A stretch of 64,000 nt of DNA, taken from the NCBI RefSeq assembly GCF_002724055.1, contig NZ_BDQY01000001.1:124001-188000 (forward strand). The letters are read 5' to 3'. Source of the stretch: Tepidibacter mesophilus (GTDB lineage Bacteria; Bacillota; Clostridia; Peptostreptococcales; Peptostreptococcaceae). The notes beneath the pieces are model-generated. The model saw only the letters and a program-made list of their open reading frames with translations. It was not told where the DNA came from and did not search any database. Both the position numbers and the translations under genes were made by a program. This document shows, piece by piece, positions 37,932 through 47,849 of this stretch; within the stretch, counting starts at the first letter, position 1; every line of letters begins with the position of its first letter.

Positions 37932-38512
37932 GTGAATATTTTTTTTGCCTCAACCATACGTTGAATTGCAGTTATAAATATCAATAAAGAAAATATGTTA
38001 GTTATTAAACTCGTATTATTTGGAATTAATATCATGCATGTAAAAAATATAAACCCTTCCGTTCTTTCTGCTATACCAGCTTGATAATAAAATGACTTTA
38101 TACCATTTTTTTCACTTAAAGCTCCAACAGTTAAAAATATAGTCATTGAAAAAATTATACAACAACTAAGTATCAAATAGTTAAATAATAATTCCTCAAA
38201 TTTAAATGCCAAGCTTATTATAATAAATATTTCTACAATCCTATCAAAAGTAATATCAAGCAAAGTCCCCCAAGGAGTGGAGTTATTACTAGTTCTTGCC
38301 ATAGCACCATCGACAGCATCTAAAAAACCTGACATCCAAAGTAATAAACATGCAAGTATACTGTAATTAAAATACACTGCAATAGATGCTGTTATTCCTA
38401 TTATAAATGCTAATACTGTGACTTGGTTTGGTGTCACTTTCAAATTTAAAAAACCTTTAGAAGCTTTATCTATAATAGGATTAATATATTTTCTTGCATG
38501 CGTATCTAACAT
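37922..38512 (-). CDS. CDP-alcohol phosphatidyltransferase (YnjF-like position)
   Basis: 196 residues with about six TM helices. The catalytic pattern D-x2-DG-x2-AR-x8-G-x3-D-x3-D is seen as DAVDGAMARTSNNSTPWG, then TLLDITFDR, near residues 64-91. It transfers a phosphatidyl group from CDP-diacylglycerol to an alcohol such as glycerol phosphate or inositol; the acceptor is unknown. It is the last gene of the operon and its ATG overlaps the stop of the ATPase gene. E. coli ynjF, also a CDP-alcohol transferase, lies after ynjBCD, so the link is shared across distant bacteria. Confidence 0.87.
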   Translation of the reverse strand: MLDTHARKYINPIIDKASKGFLNLKVTPNQVTVLAFIIGITASIAVYFNYSILACLLLWMSGFLDAVDGAMARTSNNSTPWGTLLDITFDRIVEIFIIISLAFKFEELLFNYLILSCCIIFSMTIFLTVGALSEKNGIKSFYYQAGIAERTEGFIFFTCMILIPNNTSLITNIFSLLIFITAIQRMVEAKKIFTKK

Positions 38513-39588
38513 TATATTCCCTCCTCATCTGCTATAAATAAAAGTCCTTTTTCATCATATTTTACAAAAACTCTTTCATTAACTTTAAATTCTATATCTG
38601 ACTCATACAATTGTATTGTTTCAAATTCAATAGAATTGATATCTATTTTAAACAATATAAAACCTTGTCTAAATGAGTATTCTTTTATTCTACCTTCAAA
38701 AATATTTGTATGTTCATTACAATTATCAAATTTTATTACTTTTAGATATTCAGGCTTTAAAATAAGATGTCCACTTACATCATCTTCATTAAATTTGCTT
38801 AACTTTATTTTTAAATTATTTGATTTAAATATTTTGTCCTCAATATTTCCATATAAAGCATTGTTAATTCCCATAAATTCGGCAACATGAGCATTAATAG
38901 GATTCTGATATATTTGCATAGGGGATCCGTTTTGTAATATCCTTCCCTCTTTCATTATAATCATATCATCGAATAAATTAAATGCTTCTTCTATATCGTG
39001 TGTTACAAACACTATAGTCATCTTATATTCTTTATGAATTTTTAATATAAGATTTCTCATTTCTTTTCTTAGTCCAGGATCTAAAGCACTAAAAGGCTCA
39101 TCCATAAGTAATACTTCAGGCTTTAATACTAGACTTCTAGCTAAAGAAACCCTTTGCTTTTGTCCCCCACTCAATTCATTTGGATATCTTTGTTCAAATC
39201 CTTTAAGTGCTACAGATTCAAGCACATCGCCTATTAATTCTGAGATTTTTTCTTTTGAATTTTTTTTAATTTTAAGGCCAAAACTTATATTTTCATAAAC
39301 ACTCATATGAGGAAACAATAAATTTTCTTGAAATATCATACCTATATTCCTTCTTTGAGGTAAAATATCATTAATTGTTTTTTCATTCATACAAATAGTT
39401 CCCTCATCAATATTAATAAGGCCTGCTATTATCTTTAAAAGTGTTGTCTTTCCACACCCAGATTCTCCAACTATTCCAAAAAAATCTCTATCCTTAATTC
39501 TAAGTTTATCTATATTCAAGTCAAAATTAGACGTTTTTACATATTTACCATAAGTTTTTTTAATATTTTTTAAGTATAATTTCGTCAT
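38512..39588 (-). CDS. ABC transporter ATP-binding protein (PotA/YnjD-like)
   Basis: 358 residues. It has Walker A GESGCGKT near 42, signature LSGGQKQR near 134, Walker B VLLMDEPFSALDPG and the switch His in FVTHDIEEAF. A C-terminal TOBE-like beta domain (residues about 240-358) is typical of importers of the CUT1/MOI type, and may regulate or touch the permease. ATG at 39588 is preferred over TTG at 39594 by spacing from AGAGGA. It should drive the two permeases just upstream. Confidence 0.9.
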   Translation of the reverse strand: MTKLYLKNIKKTYGKYVKTSNFDLNIDKLRIKDRDFFGIVGESGCGKTTLLKIIAGLINIDEGTICMNEKTINDILPQRRNIGMIFQENLLFPHMSVYENISFGLKIKKNSKEKISELIGDVLESVALKGFEQRYPNELSGGQKQRVSLARSLVLKPEVLLMDEPFSALDPGLRKEMRNLILKIHKEYKMTIVFVTHDIEEAFNLFDDMIIMKEGRILQNGSPMQIYQNPINAHVAEFMGINNALYGNIEDKIFKSNNLKIKLSKFNEDDVSGHLILKPEYLKVIKFDNCNEHTNIFEGRIKEYSFRQGFILFKIDINSIEFETIQLYESDIEFKVNERVFVKYDEKGLLFIADEEGI

Positions 39589-39614
39589 AAGCAAATCTTC
39601 CTCTCATGTCTATA

Positions 39615-40412
39615 TCACAGTGAATCATAATATTTTTTTAAATAATATTCCATAATCTCAAGTGTAGATAAGCATATAAATGCAAATATTATGGCATATA
39701 CACATCCTATAGTTTTTTCTCCAGAATTAATATACGGAATCATATTGGTTGAAAGAGTCTGTATCTGTCCTCCTCCTATTAGAATAGTAGTTATATATTG
39801 ACTAAAAGATATCAACGCCGTTAGGGTAGAACCAGCTATAATTCCCGGAAGTAAGAAATATATTTTCACATTGATAAGAGTCTTTAATTTACTTGCTCCA
39901 AGCATTTGGCACTGCTGTTCCCATTCAAATCCAAAATTTTCAAAACTAATTTTAATAGCCCTTATCATATACGGTAGAGTCGGTATTATATGTACTAAAA
40001 CCACTCCCAATATACTTTCTGTTAGATTCATCCTTATAAAAGCTTTATGTATTCCCATAGTAGATATTATTGGAGGTATAACAATAGGCATAATCAAAAA
40101 AAACTCGATTGTCTTTTTATATTTAAAATCATACCTAGCTACTGCATCTGCTGCCGGGATTGCTATTATTAAATTTATAACAACCACAATTAAAGCTATT
40201 TTTAAACTCATAAATATAACATCTAATGAATTACTATTTAATAAAACATATTTCCATCCTTTAATACTTAGATTCTTAGGAATTATATCAGGCCATACCC
40301 ATCCACTAGAAAAACTCATACAAAAAATAAAAACTATTTGAATTATTGAAAATAATATAATTAAAGACAATATACCTAATGATATCTTATCCCCATATTT
40401 GTCCTTTATCAC
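39615..40412 (-). CDS. ABC transporter permease, second subunit (YnjC C-half-like)
   Basis: 265 residues with about six TM helices and the EAA-type loop EWEQQCQMLGASKLKTLINV near residue 170. I chose the GTG at 40412 because GGAGG is 8 nt upstream and the GTG overlaps the previous gene's TGA as GTGA; an ATG at 40427 lies upstream of that ribosome site. It pairs with the preceding permease. E. coli has both halves fused in one YnjC protein. Confidence 0.88.
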   Translation of the reverse strand: MIKDKYGDKISLGILSLIILFSIIQIVFIFCMSFSSGWVWPDIIPKNLSIKGWKYVLLNSNSLDVIFMSLKIALIVVVINLIIAIPAADAVARYDFKYKKTIEFFLIMPIVIPPIISTMGIHKAFIRMNLTESILGVVLVHIIPTLPYMIRAIKISFENFGFEWEQQCQMLGASKLKTLINVKIYFLLPGIIAGSTLTALISFSQYITTILIGGGQIQTLSTNMIPYINSGEKTIGCVYAIIFAFICLSTLEIMEYYLKKYYDSL

Positions 40413-41287
40413 TTTATCTTCCTCCATTTTCTCATTCTCAATTGATTTAATGTATATCCAGCGCCAATTATAACTAATACTACAATTACGTTTATAGCAA
40501 AAGCCTTAGGTCTTTCAATTAAATCTGAATTCATATACATTTGATATGAATAAACAGAAACCATTTTAGGATAAGTTACCCCTAATAAGAAAGGGATTTC
40601 AAATTCAGCAAAAGTGTATGAAAATATTATAAAACACGACATTTTCAAAGGATTAATCAACATCTTCAGTATAACTTCCTTAAACAATTCATTTCTATCT
40701 CCACCTAACATATGTGTTAATTCTAACCAATTTGATTCAACCTTTAAAATAACAGGGTAGAGCATTAGAACTATAAAAGGAGTGGTTTTTAATACATATG
40801 TTAATATTATTCCTACACCAAACTCATCATTTACTATTACAGGAAATTCATTACTACTACTTATTATCCCTAATTTTAAGAAAACAGAACTTATCCATCC
40901 ACTTCTATTGAATATAAGCAATATAATATATGAATACACCAAGTACGGAAATAACATAGGTATTTGGATTAAAAGTTTGAACTTAGATGCAAATTTATAA
41001 AATACTCCAGTCTTTAGTATATACAATAAATATACTATACAAGTTCCTGCTAATGCAGATAATACTGTCGATATTATAGCTACTTTCAGTGTCATAAAAA
41101 ATGACACCCAAAATTCTGTAGATATAAACAGTTCTTTATAATACACAAAAGTAATACCACCCATATTATTCATAGATGGTATTCCTAAGCTTTGTGTAAA
41201 CCCTTGTATTAATCCTGATGCAAACAATACAATAGTTACTATTATTGCTGGTAATAATAATAAGTATGGTCTATTTTTTTGATACAT
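40409..41287 (-). CDS. ABC transporter permease, first subunit (YnjC N-half-like)
   Basis: 292 residues with about six TM helices, starting MYQKNRPYLLLLPAIIVTIVL. The EAA-type loop is WLELTHMLGGDRNELFKEVIL near residue 190. It overlaps the binding-protein gene by 17 nt, with a GGAGCG ribosome site inside it. Together with the next gene it forms a heterodimeric import channel. Confidence 0.88.
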   Translation of the reverse strand: MYQKNRPYLLLLPAIIVTIVLFASGLIQGFTQSLGIPSMNNMGGITFVYYKELFISTEFWVSFFMTLKVAIISTVLSALAGTCIVYLLYILKTGVFYKFASKFKLLIQIPMLFPYLVYSYIILLIFNRSGWISSVFLKLGIISSSNEFPVIVNDEFGVGIILTYVLKTTPFIVLMLYPVILKVESNWLELTHMLGGDRNELFKEVILKMLINPLKMSCFIIFSYTFAEFEIPFLLGVTYPKMVSVYSYQMYMNSDLIERPKAFAINVIVVLVIIGAGYTLNQLRMRKWRKIK

Positions 41288-42482
41288 TTTCGCTCCAGCC
41301 TTTTTCTATTTGATCTATATACTTAGCCTTCATTTCTGGAATTTTATATTTGTTAATTTCATTTAAAAACTCTAATTTATTTTCTTTATAAATCTCATCT
41401 ATTTTTAATTTGTCTTCATCTGAAAGTTTATCATATGATATAGCAAGTCCATCTCCCCAATTACTAGGATTCAATTTATATATCTGAGATTTAGGTGATA
41501 GTAAGAAATCTATAACTGCCATTGCTCCAGCTTTATTGGCTGCATTAAATGGTATGCTCAAGTAATGAGTATTAGACAAGGTACCATCATTTAGCACGAA
41601 TACATCTGTTGATTCTTTAAACTCCCCATTTTGTATTTTATTAAATGCATGAAGTGGATTATAAGACATACTCATCAATATTTCTGAATTTGAATACAGC
41701 ATATCAAGTTTAGCACTACTCTCAGGATATGTTTCTCCTTTTCTCCATAAATATGGTTTTATATCATTCATATAATCCCACATACTGCTTAATTCTTTAT
41801 CTTCTATGTAATCTTTTTTGAATAAATTCATATAAGTTTGACGTATAAATGCACTTCCTGTAAAATCAGGTACTGATGGATATGTAAATTTTCCAGGATT
41901 TTGTTTTATCCAGTCAGTAAGTTCATTTATATCCTTTGGTGGATTCTTTATAATACTAGAATCGTATATAAATACAAATTGAGATTTTCCAAAAGGAACT
42001 TCCATTCCCATAGTATCTTCTCCAAAATCATACTTAATGTCATCTGCTTTTTTATCAACATATTGATTATAATTCGGAAGTTTATCCGCAAAAGGTCCCC
42101 AAAGTAATTCATTTTCCTTTGCTAACTTGAAATTTTCTCCATTCATCCATATTATATCTATACTTCCATTTGCTTTTTCTACCTCTTTTTCTGTAATTAA
42201 CTTATTTAACATATCCTTTGGATCGTTTATTGGCACTCTGTTTAAATTAATATTTAATTCTTCTTTTATCAATGGCTTAACCCAATTATCCATATATTTA
42301 TTTACAGATTGGTCTCCACCCCACATATATATATTAACAGTTTGTCCATTGGCCACTTTAGAAACATTTTCCCATTTCATTTCAAGTAAATTGGATGATT
42401 CGTTTTTATCTTGATTAGAGCATCCCGATAAAACACTCAAACTAATCATTATTACAAGTAGCATTGATATTATTTTTTTCAT
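41271..42482 (-). CDS. ABC transporter substrate-binding lipoprotein (YnjB-like)
   Basis: 403 residues. The signal peptide ends in the lipobox LSGC with Cys near 21. It is an SBP_bac_1-type protein: VNIYMWGGDQSVNKYMDNWV, IDIIWMNGENF and FLLSPKSQIYKLNPSNWGDG resemble E. coli YnjB, whose ligand has not been firmly established. It follows the CCG-domain gene by 3 nt and overlaps the first permease. The substrate is unknown; a link to phospholipid head groups is suggested only by the CDP-alcohol transferase in the operon. Confidence 0.85.
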   Translation of the reverse strand: MKKIISMLLVIMISLSVLSGCSNQDKNESSNLLEMKWENVSKVANGQTVNIYMWGGDQSVNKYMDNWVKPLIKEELNINLNRVPINDPKDMLNKLITEKEVEKANGSIDIIWMNGENFKLAKENELLWGPFADKLPNYNQYVDKKADDIKYDFGEDTMGMEVPFGKSQFVFIYDSSIIKNPPKDINELTDWIKQNPGKFTYPSVPDFTGSAFIRQTYMNLFKKDYIEDKELSSMWDYMNDIKPYLWRKGETYPESSAKLDMLYSNSEILMSMSYNPLHAFNKIQNGEFKESTDVFVLNDGTLSNTHYLSIPFNAANKAGAMAVIDFLLSPKSQIYKLNPSNWGDGLAISYDKLSDEDKLKIDEIYKENKLEFLNEINKYKIPEMKAKYIDQIEKGWSENVSKK

Positions 42483-42485
42483 AAA

Positions 42486-43337
42486 TTACTCTCCTTTATT
42501 AGTATTATTTAGTTTCTCAATATATGTTTTGCATGTATACCTATTCATCCATTTTTTCAAGTAACTAATATTTTGTTGATTAAAATGTGAGTTCATATTA
42601 TCATTAAATATTAAATCTAATATATGGATACTTTTTTTTCCTGCTGTTTTCATAGATTTAACGCAAGATTCACAATACGTTAATATATGATTAGAGTTGG
42701 CTTCATAAGCTCTTTTTTTCATATGATTTAACGCTAGCTCTTTATTCTTTATACTTAATTTTCCTCCACAACACACAGTTTTTTCTCTACAATTATGAAA
42801 TTCTTCTATTTTAATTTCCATTTCACTTAATACCTTTCTAACACTTTCATGTATAATATTTTCCTTTTTTATAGGACATGGATCATGCAAAGCAAATACT
42901 ATATCTAAACCTTTATATCTATCCTTAACATCCGCTGGTATACCTATATCATTTATTGATTCCCAAATAGATTTAACCTCAATATCTGGACTATTTTCTT
43001 TTATAGTCTTATAGCATGTTTGGCACGCTGTTATTATCTCTTTTACTTCCATATTTTCTATTTCTTCTTGTAATTGTGAATAATATGATTTAAATCCCTC
43101 TTTATCTCCTGATATTTTAGAAGGAGCAGCACAACATTTTGAAATAATACCTGTATTACCTAGATTATCATTTAAATATTTATATGTTTTCATTACTATT
43201 TCGGGACTATAGTCTGTTAGACTACAGCCTGGAATAAAAGCTCTCACATTATCTTTATTATAATTACTTGACGCAGTGAAAACTTTTGAAAAACTAGATA
43301 ATTGATGTAATTTAACTCCTAAATTATTTTTTTTCAT
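42486..43337 (-). CDS. CCG-domain iron-sulfur protein (HdrB/GlpC-like), first gene of ynj-like operon
   Basis: 283 residues with two cysteine-rich repeats of the CCG type. The first is GCSLTDY, then SKCCAAPS near residue 65 and TACQTC near 105. The second is HDPCPIKKEN near 152, TVCCGGK near 187 and YCESC near 220. The first repeat has CCA rather than CCG. Such domains bind a noncubane or [4Fe-4S] cluster in HdrB, GlpC and LutA. There is no adjoining ferredoxin or flavin gene. ATG at 43337 follows AAGGA by 10 nt. It is separated from the binding-protein gene by 3 nt, so it is the operon's lead gene. Confidence 0.8.
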   Translation of the reverse strand: MKKNNLGVKLHQLSSFSKVFTASSNYNKDNVRAFIPGCSLTDYSPEIVMKTYKYLNDNLGNTGIISKCCAAPSKISGDKEGFKSYYSQLQEEIENMEVKEIITACQTCYKTIKENSPDIEVKSIWESINDIGIPADVKDRYKGLDIVFALHDPCPIKKENIIHESVRKVLSEMEIKIEEFHNCREKTVCCGGKLSIKNKELALNHMKKRAYEANSNHILTYCESCVKSMKTAGKKSIHILDLIFNDNMNSHFNQQNISYLKKWMNRYTCKTYIEKLNNTNKGE

Positions 43338-43514
43338 AGTCAATTCATCCTTTAACTTTAATTTGTCCTATTATTAGTTAAAAACATTACAATTTTTCTT
43401 AATATATGTCAAAATAAAGTATATCATATATAAATATTGTTTAACTATACAAAATTTATATACGATTGAGCTTCTCTATTAATTTTTTTTATAAGAATTT
43501 TCTTAAACATTAAA

Positions 43515-43549
43515 AAAGGGTCTTAATACAATGTATATCAAGACCCTTT
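43515..43549 (-). terminator. intrinsic terminator after ppdK
   Basis: Minus-strand hairpin AAAGGGTCTTGATA / TATTAAGACCCTTTTTT. Confidence 0.85.
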
Positions 43550-43556
43550 AGTATAA

Positions 43557-46181
43557 CTATTTTAATTTTTCTTTTAATGCTGCTTGAGCTGCTGCAAGTC
43601 TAGCAATAGGAACCCTATAAGGAGAACAAGATACATAGTTAAGTCCTATATTGTGGCAGAATTCTACAGAAGCAGGTTCTCCTCCATGTTCTCCACATAT
43701 ACCAAGTTTTATATCTGCTCTTGTATTTCTTCCAAGCTTTGCTGCCATTTCAACTAATTTTCCAACACCATTTTTGTCTAATACCTGGAATGGATCTTTT
43801 TCAAATATTTCTTTTGATTCATATTCTACTAGGAATTTATTTGCATCATCTCTAGAGAATCCATATGTCATTTGAGTTAAGTCATTAGTTCCAAAACTAA
43901 AGAATTCAGCTTCTTTTGCTATTTCATCAGCAGTAAGCGCTGCTCTTGGAACTTCTATCATAGTTCCAACCATATATTTCATATCTGATTTTGATTCACT
44001 TAAAACAGTTTCCACTGTATTTACAACAAATTCTTTTATATATTTAAGCTCATTTACATCTCCAATAAGAGGTATCATAATTTCTGGCGATACATCAAAT
44101 CCTTTGTTTTTAGCTTCAATAGCACCTTCCATTATAGCTCTTGCTTGCATTATATATATTTCAGGATAAGTTATCGCAAGACGGCATCCTCTATGCCCAA
44201 GCATAGGATTGAATTCCTCTAAATCCTCGATTCTCTTTAATATATCTTCATATGATATATTCATTCCATCTGCTAAGTTCTTTATATCTTCTTCTTTTTT
44301 AGGTAAAAATTCATGAAGAGGAGGATCTAAAAGTCTTATAGTTGTATCTCTTCCTTCCATAGCTTCAAATATTTGTGCAAAATCTTCTCTTTGCATAGGA
44401 AGTAGTTTTTCTAAAGCTTCTTGTCTTTCATCTATAGTCTTAGATAAAATCATTTTTCTAACAACAGGTATTCTATCTTCTTCAAAGAACATATGCTCAG
44501 TTCTACAAAGGCCTATTCCTTCAGCTCCAAATTTAACAGCAGTTTTAGCATCCTTTGGAGTATCAGCATTAGTTCTTACTTTAAGAACTCTTACTTCGTC
44601 TACCCAATCCATGAACTCTTCAAATTTTCCTACAAGTTCAACCTCATTTTTAGGTATATTTCCTATATAAACACTACCAGTTGATCCATCAAGAGATATA
44701 TATTCTCCTTCTTTTATAACAATATCTTTAACTCTAAGTTCCTTTTTATCCTCATTAACTTTTATATCCGAGCAACCCGCTACACAACACTTACCCATAC
44801 CTCTTGCAACAACAGCTGCATGTGATGTCATTCCACCTCTTGCAGTAAGTATACCTTCACTTGATACCATTCCCTCTATGTCTTCTGGTGATGTTTCAAG
44901 TCTTACAAGAATAGCTTTTTCTCCATTTTCATTAGCAGCGACAACATCATTTGCGTTAAAATATACCTTTCCAGATGCTGCTCCAGGTGATGCCGGAAGT
45001 CCTTTTGATATAATAGTTGCTTCTTTTAGTGCTTTATCTTCAAAGTTAGGATGTAAAAGTTGATCTAATTGTTTAGCATCTATTCTCATTATAGCTTGTT
45101 CTTTGGTTATTAAATTTTCGCTTACCATATCAACAGCTATATTTATAGCAGCCTTTGCTGTACGTTTTCCATTTCTAGTTTGTAAAATATATAACTTTTC
45201 ATTTTCTATAGTAAACTCTATATCTTGCATATCTTTATAGTGATTTTCAAGTGCTTTAGTAATAACTTCGAATTTATTATATATATCAGGCATAATATTT
45301 TTTAAGCTAGCTATAGGTTCAGGTGTTCTAATACCAGCAACAACATCTTCTCCTTGAGCATCTACCAAATATTCTCCAAATAATATATTATCACCAGTAG
45401 ATGGATTTCTTGTAAAAGCAACTCCTGTACCTGATGTTTGACCCATATTTCCAAATACCATAGACTGTATATTTACAGCAGTTCCTAGCTTATGAGGTAT
45501 ATCATTCAGCTTTCTATATATATTTGCTCTAGGATTATTCCATGAATCAAATACAGCCTTAACAGCTAATATTAATTGTTCCTTAGGATCAAACGGAAAC
45601 TCTTGTCTTAGTTCACTCTTATATATATTTTTAAACTCTTCAACTATATTTTTTAAATCTTCAACAGTAAGTTCAGTATCGTATTTGTATCCTTTTAATT
45701 CTTTTACATTATCCAATACTCTTTCAAACTTGTATTTTTGAATTCCCATGACAACATCTGAAAACATTTGAATAAACCTTCTGTAACTATCATAAGCAAA
45801 TCTTTCATTATTAGTTTTTTTAGAAAGAGCTTGCACAGCTATATCATTAAGTCCTAAGTTTAGTATAGTGTCCATCATTCCAGGCATAGATATAACAGCA
45901 CCGGATCTTACCGAAAGAAGAAGCGGATTTTCATTATCTCCTAATTTTTTATCTAAGTTTTTTTCTAATTTTGAAAGATTATCCATTATTTCATCTAAAA
46001 GTTCATTCCATATCTTTTTATCTTTCTTATAGTAAGTATTGCAAGCATCTGTTGTAATTGTAAATCCCGGAGGAACCGGTAGCCCAATCTTAGTCATTTC
46101 GGCTAAATTAGCTCCTTTTCCACCTAATAAATTTTTCATTTCCTTTGAACCTTCGTTAAAGCTGTATACAAATTTCCCCAC
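43557..46181 (-). CDS. ppdK: pyruvate, phosphate dikinase
   Basis: 874 residues, normal for the family. It interconverts pyruvate, ATP and Pi with PEP, AMP and PPi. The N-terminal ATP-grasp domain starts LLGGKGANLAEMTKIGLPVPPGF. The swivelling phospho-His domain contains GGMTSHAAVVARGMGKCCVAG near residue 445, and the PEP/pyruvate barrel contains GICGEHGGEPASVEF near 825. GTG at 46181 (start of MGKFVYSFNEG) has better spacing from AAAGGGAGA than the GTG at 46190. It forms a cluster with its regulator ppsR and with ccpN. Confidence 0.96.
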   Translation of the reverse strand: MGKFVYSFNEGSKEMKNLLGGKGANLAEMTKIGLPVPPGFTITTDACNTYYKKDKKIWNELLDEIMDNLSKLEKNLDKKLGDNENPLLLSVRSGAVISMPGMMDTILNLGLNDIAVQALSKKTNNERFAYDSYRRFIQMFSDVVMGIQKYKFERVLDNVKELKGYKYDTELTVEDLKNIVEEFKNIYKSELRQEFPFDPKEQLILAVKAVFDSWNNPRANIYRKLNDIPHKLGTAVNIQSMVFGNMGQTSGTGVAFTRNPSTGDNILFGEYLVDAQGEDVVAGIRTPEPIASLKNIMPDIYNKFEVITKALENHYKDMQDIEFTIENEKLYILQTRNGKRTAKAAINIAVDMVSENLITKEQAIMRIDAKQLDQLLHPNFEDKALKEATIISKGLPASPGAASGKVYFNANDVVAANENGEKAILVRLETSPEDIEGMVSSEGILTARGGMTSHAAVVARGMGKCCVAGCSDIKVNEDKKELRVKDIVIKEGEYISLDGSTGSVYIGNIPKNEVELVGKFEEFMDWVDEVRVLKVRTNADTPKDAKTAVKFGAEGIGLCRTEHMFFEEDRIPVVRKMILSKTIDERQEALEKLLPMQREDFAQIFEAMEGRDTTIRLLDPPLHEFLPKKEEDIKNLADGMNISYEDILKRIEDLEEFNPMLGHRGCRLAITYPEIYIMQARAIMEGAIEAKNKGFDVSPEIMIPLIGDVNELKYIKEFVVNTVETVLSESKSDMKYMVGTMIEVPRAALTADEIAKEAEFFSFGTNDLTQMTYGFSRDDANKFLVEYESKEIFEKDPFQVLDKNGVGKLVEMAAKLGRNTRADIKLGICGEHGGEPASVEFCHNIGLNYVSCSPYRVPIARLAAAQAALKEKLK

Positions 46182-46259
46182 GTCTCGCACTCTCCCTTTA
46201 ATATAGACTTTAATATTATTTAAGTTATATTATATTTTTATAATTACTATGATTTCATG

Positions 46260-47096
46260 TTAGTTATTAAGAAATCCCTTATACACTCTAAGACCATTTT
46301 CTTTCATTATATTTATAATAAGTCCTGCGGTTTCTTCAATAGCTTTATTTGATACATCTATTATTGGACATCCTAACTTTTTCATTATATTTTCTGCATA
46401 TTCAATCTCTTCTAGTATTCTTTGCATATTTGCATAATTAGCATTACTAGAAAGACCTAATGCCTTTAATCTTTCTTGTCTTATCTGATTTAACTTTTCT
46501 GGGGTGTTAGTAAGACCTATTATTTTTTTATTAGATATTTCAAATAGTTCTTTAGGTACTGGTACTTCAGGAACTAAAGGTACATTAGCTACCTTTATAT
46601 TTTTATTTGCAAGATACATACTAAGAGGAGTTTTAGAAGTTCTAGATATACCAACTAACACTAAATCTGACTTTATAAGTCCTCTTGAATCTTTTCCATC
46701 ATCATATTTTACAGCAAATTCTATAGCCTCAACTCTCTTAAAATATTTCTCATCAAGCTTTCTTATTATTCCAGGTTCTCTTAATGGATTTAAATCTGTT
46801 CTTAATCCTATAGCATCTATAAGAGGATTCACCAAATCTAGTCCTGGTATATTATTCTCCTCACAAAATCCTGATGTGCGCTTTGCAAGTTCTAAATCTA
46901 CAAGTGTATAAACTATTATAGAATTTTGATTCTTTGCATCATTTAATATTTCATCCAAAAATTGCCTATCTAATACATATGGATATTTTCTTATTTCATA
47001 GTTTTTCAGGTCAAACTGACCTATAGAGGCTTTAGCTACCTGCTCTCCTGTCTCTCCTAGAGAATCAGATATTATATATATAACTAAATTTTCCAT
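46260..47096 (-). CDS. ppsR: PPDK/PEP synthase regulatory protein (bifunctional kinase/phosphorylase)
   Basis: 278 residues of the PSRP (DUF299) family. It phosphorylates a Thr in the dikinase using ADP and reverses this with phosphate. It carries the start VIYIISDSLGETGEQVAKA and the P-loop-like VLVGISRTSKTPLSMYLA near residue 147. Its target, ppdK, is the next gene downstream. ATG follows AAGGAGTG. The ccpN-ppsR order matches the yqzB-yqfL pair of Bacillus subtilis. Confidence 0.95.
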   Translation of the reverse strand: MENLVIYIISDSLGETGEQVAKASIGQFDLKNYEIRKYPYVLDRQFLDEILNDAKNQNSIIVYTLVDLELAKRTSGFCEENNIPGLDLVNPLIDAIGLRTDLNPLREPGIIRKLDEKYFKRVEAIEFAVKYDDGKDSRGLIKSDLVLVGISRTSKTPLSMYLANKNIKVANVPLVPEVPVPKELFEISNKKIIGLTNTPEKLNQIRQERLKALGLSSNANYANMQRILEEIEYAENIMKKLGCPIIDVSNKAIEETAGLIINIMKENGLRVYKGFLNN

Positions 47097-47107
47097 AATA
47101 CACTCCT

Positions 47108-47746
47108 TTATCCTTCAAATAACTCTAAAAATAATTTTGTTATATTGGTTTTAGATACCCTACCCATAACTTTATAATATTCTTTATTATCTTTTAACTC
47201 TTTCTGTACCACAGGTAATGAATCAACCTCGTGCTCTATTATCTTTTTTACTACTTTAATCACAGTGTCTTCTTCTTTACACATAATAACATTTGGCATT
47301 CTAGTCATAATCATGCCTACTGGTATTTTATTTATATCAATTCCACCTATCGTGCTTTTAAGTAAGTCTTTTCTTGATACTACACCCGATAAGTGTCCAT
47401 CATTTATTATATATATACTACCTACATCTTCTAAAAACATAGTAACAATAGCATTATATACTGTAGTTTCTTCTGTTAGCATAACTGGTATACTCATCAT
47501 TTCACTAACTTTTTTATTTTTTAATTCATCTGATATTATATGATTTTGATTTATGCCAGCATAAAAATAACCAACTTTCGGTCTTGCATCTAATATTCCT
47601 GTCATAGTTAGTATTGCAAGATCTGGCCTTAAAGTTGCTCTTGTCACATTTAACATTGATGCTATATTTTCACTAGTTATAGGCTGATGCTCTTTAACTA
47701 TATCTATTATCTTAATTTGTCTATCGTTAAACTGTATATTAAACAC
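47108..47746 (-). CDS. ccpN: CcpN-like HTH/CBS transcriptional repressor
   Basis: 212 residues. An N-terminal DeoR/MarR-like HTH (ITSENIASMLNVTRATLRPDLAILTMTG) is followed by two CBS domains (from about 80 and 150), which probably sense adenine nucleotides. CcpN represses gluconeogenic genes in Bacillus, and here it sits beside ppsR and ppdK. The nominal GTG start at 47746 is inside AAAGAGGTG; the likely first residues are IQFNDRQ, so an ATA codon at 47737 may be the real start. A promoter lies just upstream. Confidence 0.9.
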   Translation of the reverse strand: MFNIQFNDRQIKIIDIVKEHQPITSENIASMLNVTRATLRPDLAILTMTGILDARPKVGYFYAGINQNHIISDELKNKKVSEMMSIPVMLTEETTVYNAIVTMFLEDVGSIYIINDGHLSGVVSRKDLLKSTIGGIDINKIPVGMIMTRMPNVIMCKEEDTVIKVVKKIIEHEVDSLPVVQKELKDNKEYYKVMGRVSKTNITKLFLELFEG

Positions 47747-47798
47747 CTCTTTTCTTTCAATGTGATATACTTTTTATCACTTGTTCCTTATATAGTAT

Positions 47799-47827
47799 AT
47801 TATATATACTTATGTGTTATATGTAAA
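47799..47827 (-). promoter_or_regulatory. promoter of ccpN-ppsR-ppdK
   Basis: Minus strand -35 TTTACA (47827-47822), 17-nt spacer, -10 TATAAT (47804-47799). Confidence 0.65.
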
Positions 47828-47849
47828 CAAGAAATTTAAATTTAAGAAA

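Noticed and set aside
46504-46911. 135-codon plus-strand frame opposite ppsR
   Set aside because: Antisense shadow of a conserved gene with no ribosome site.
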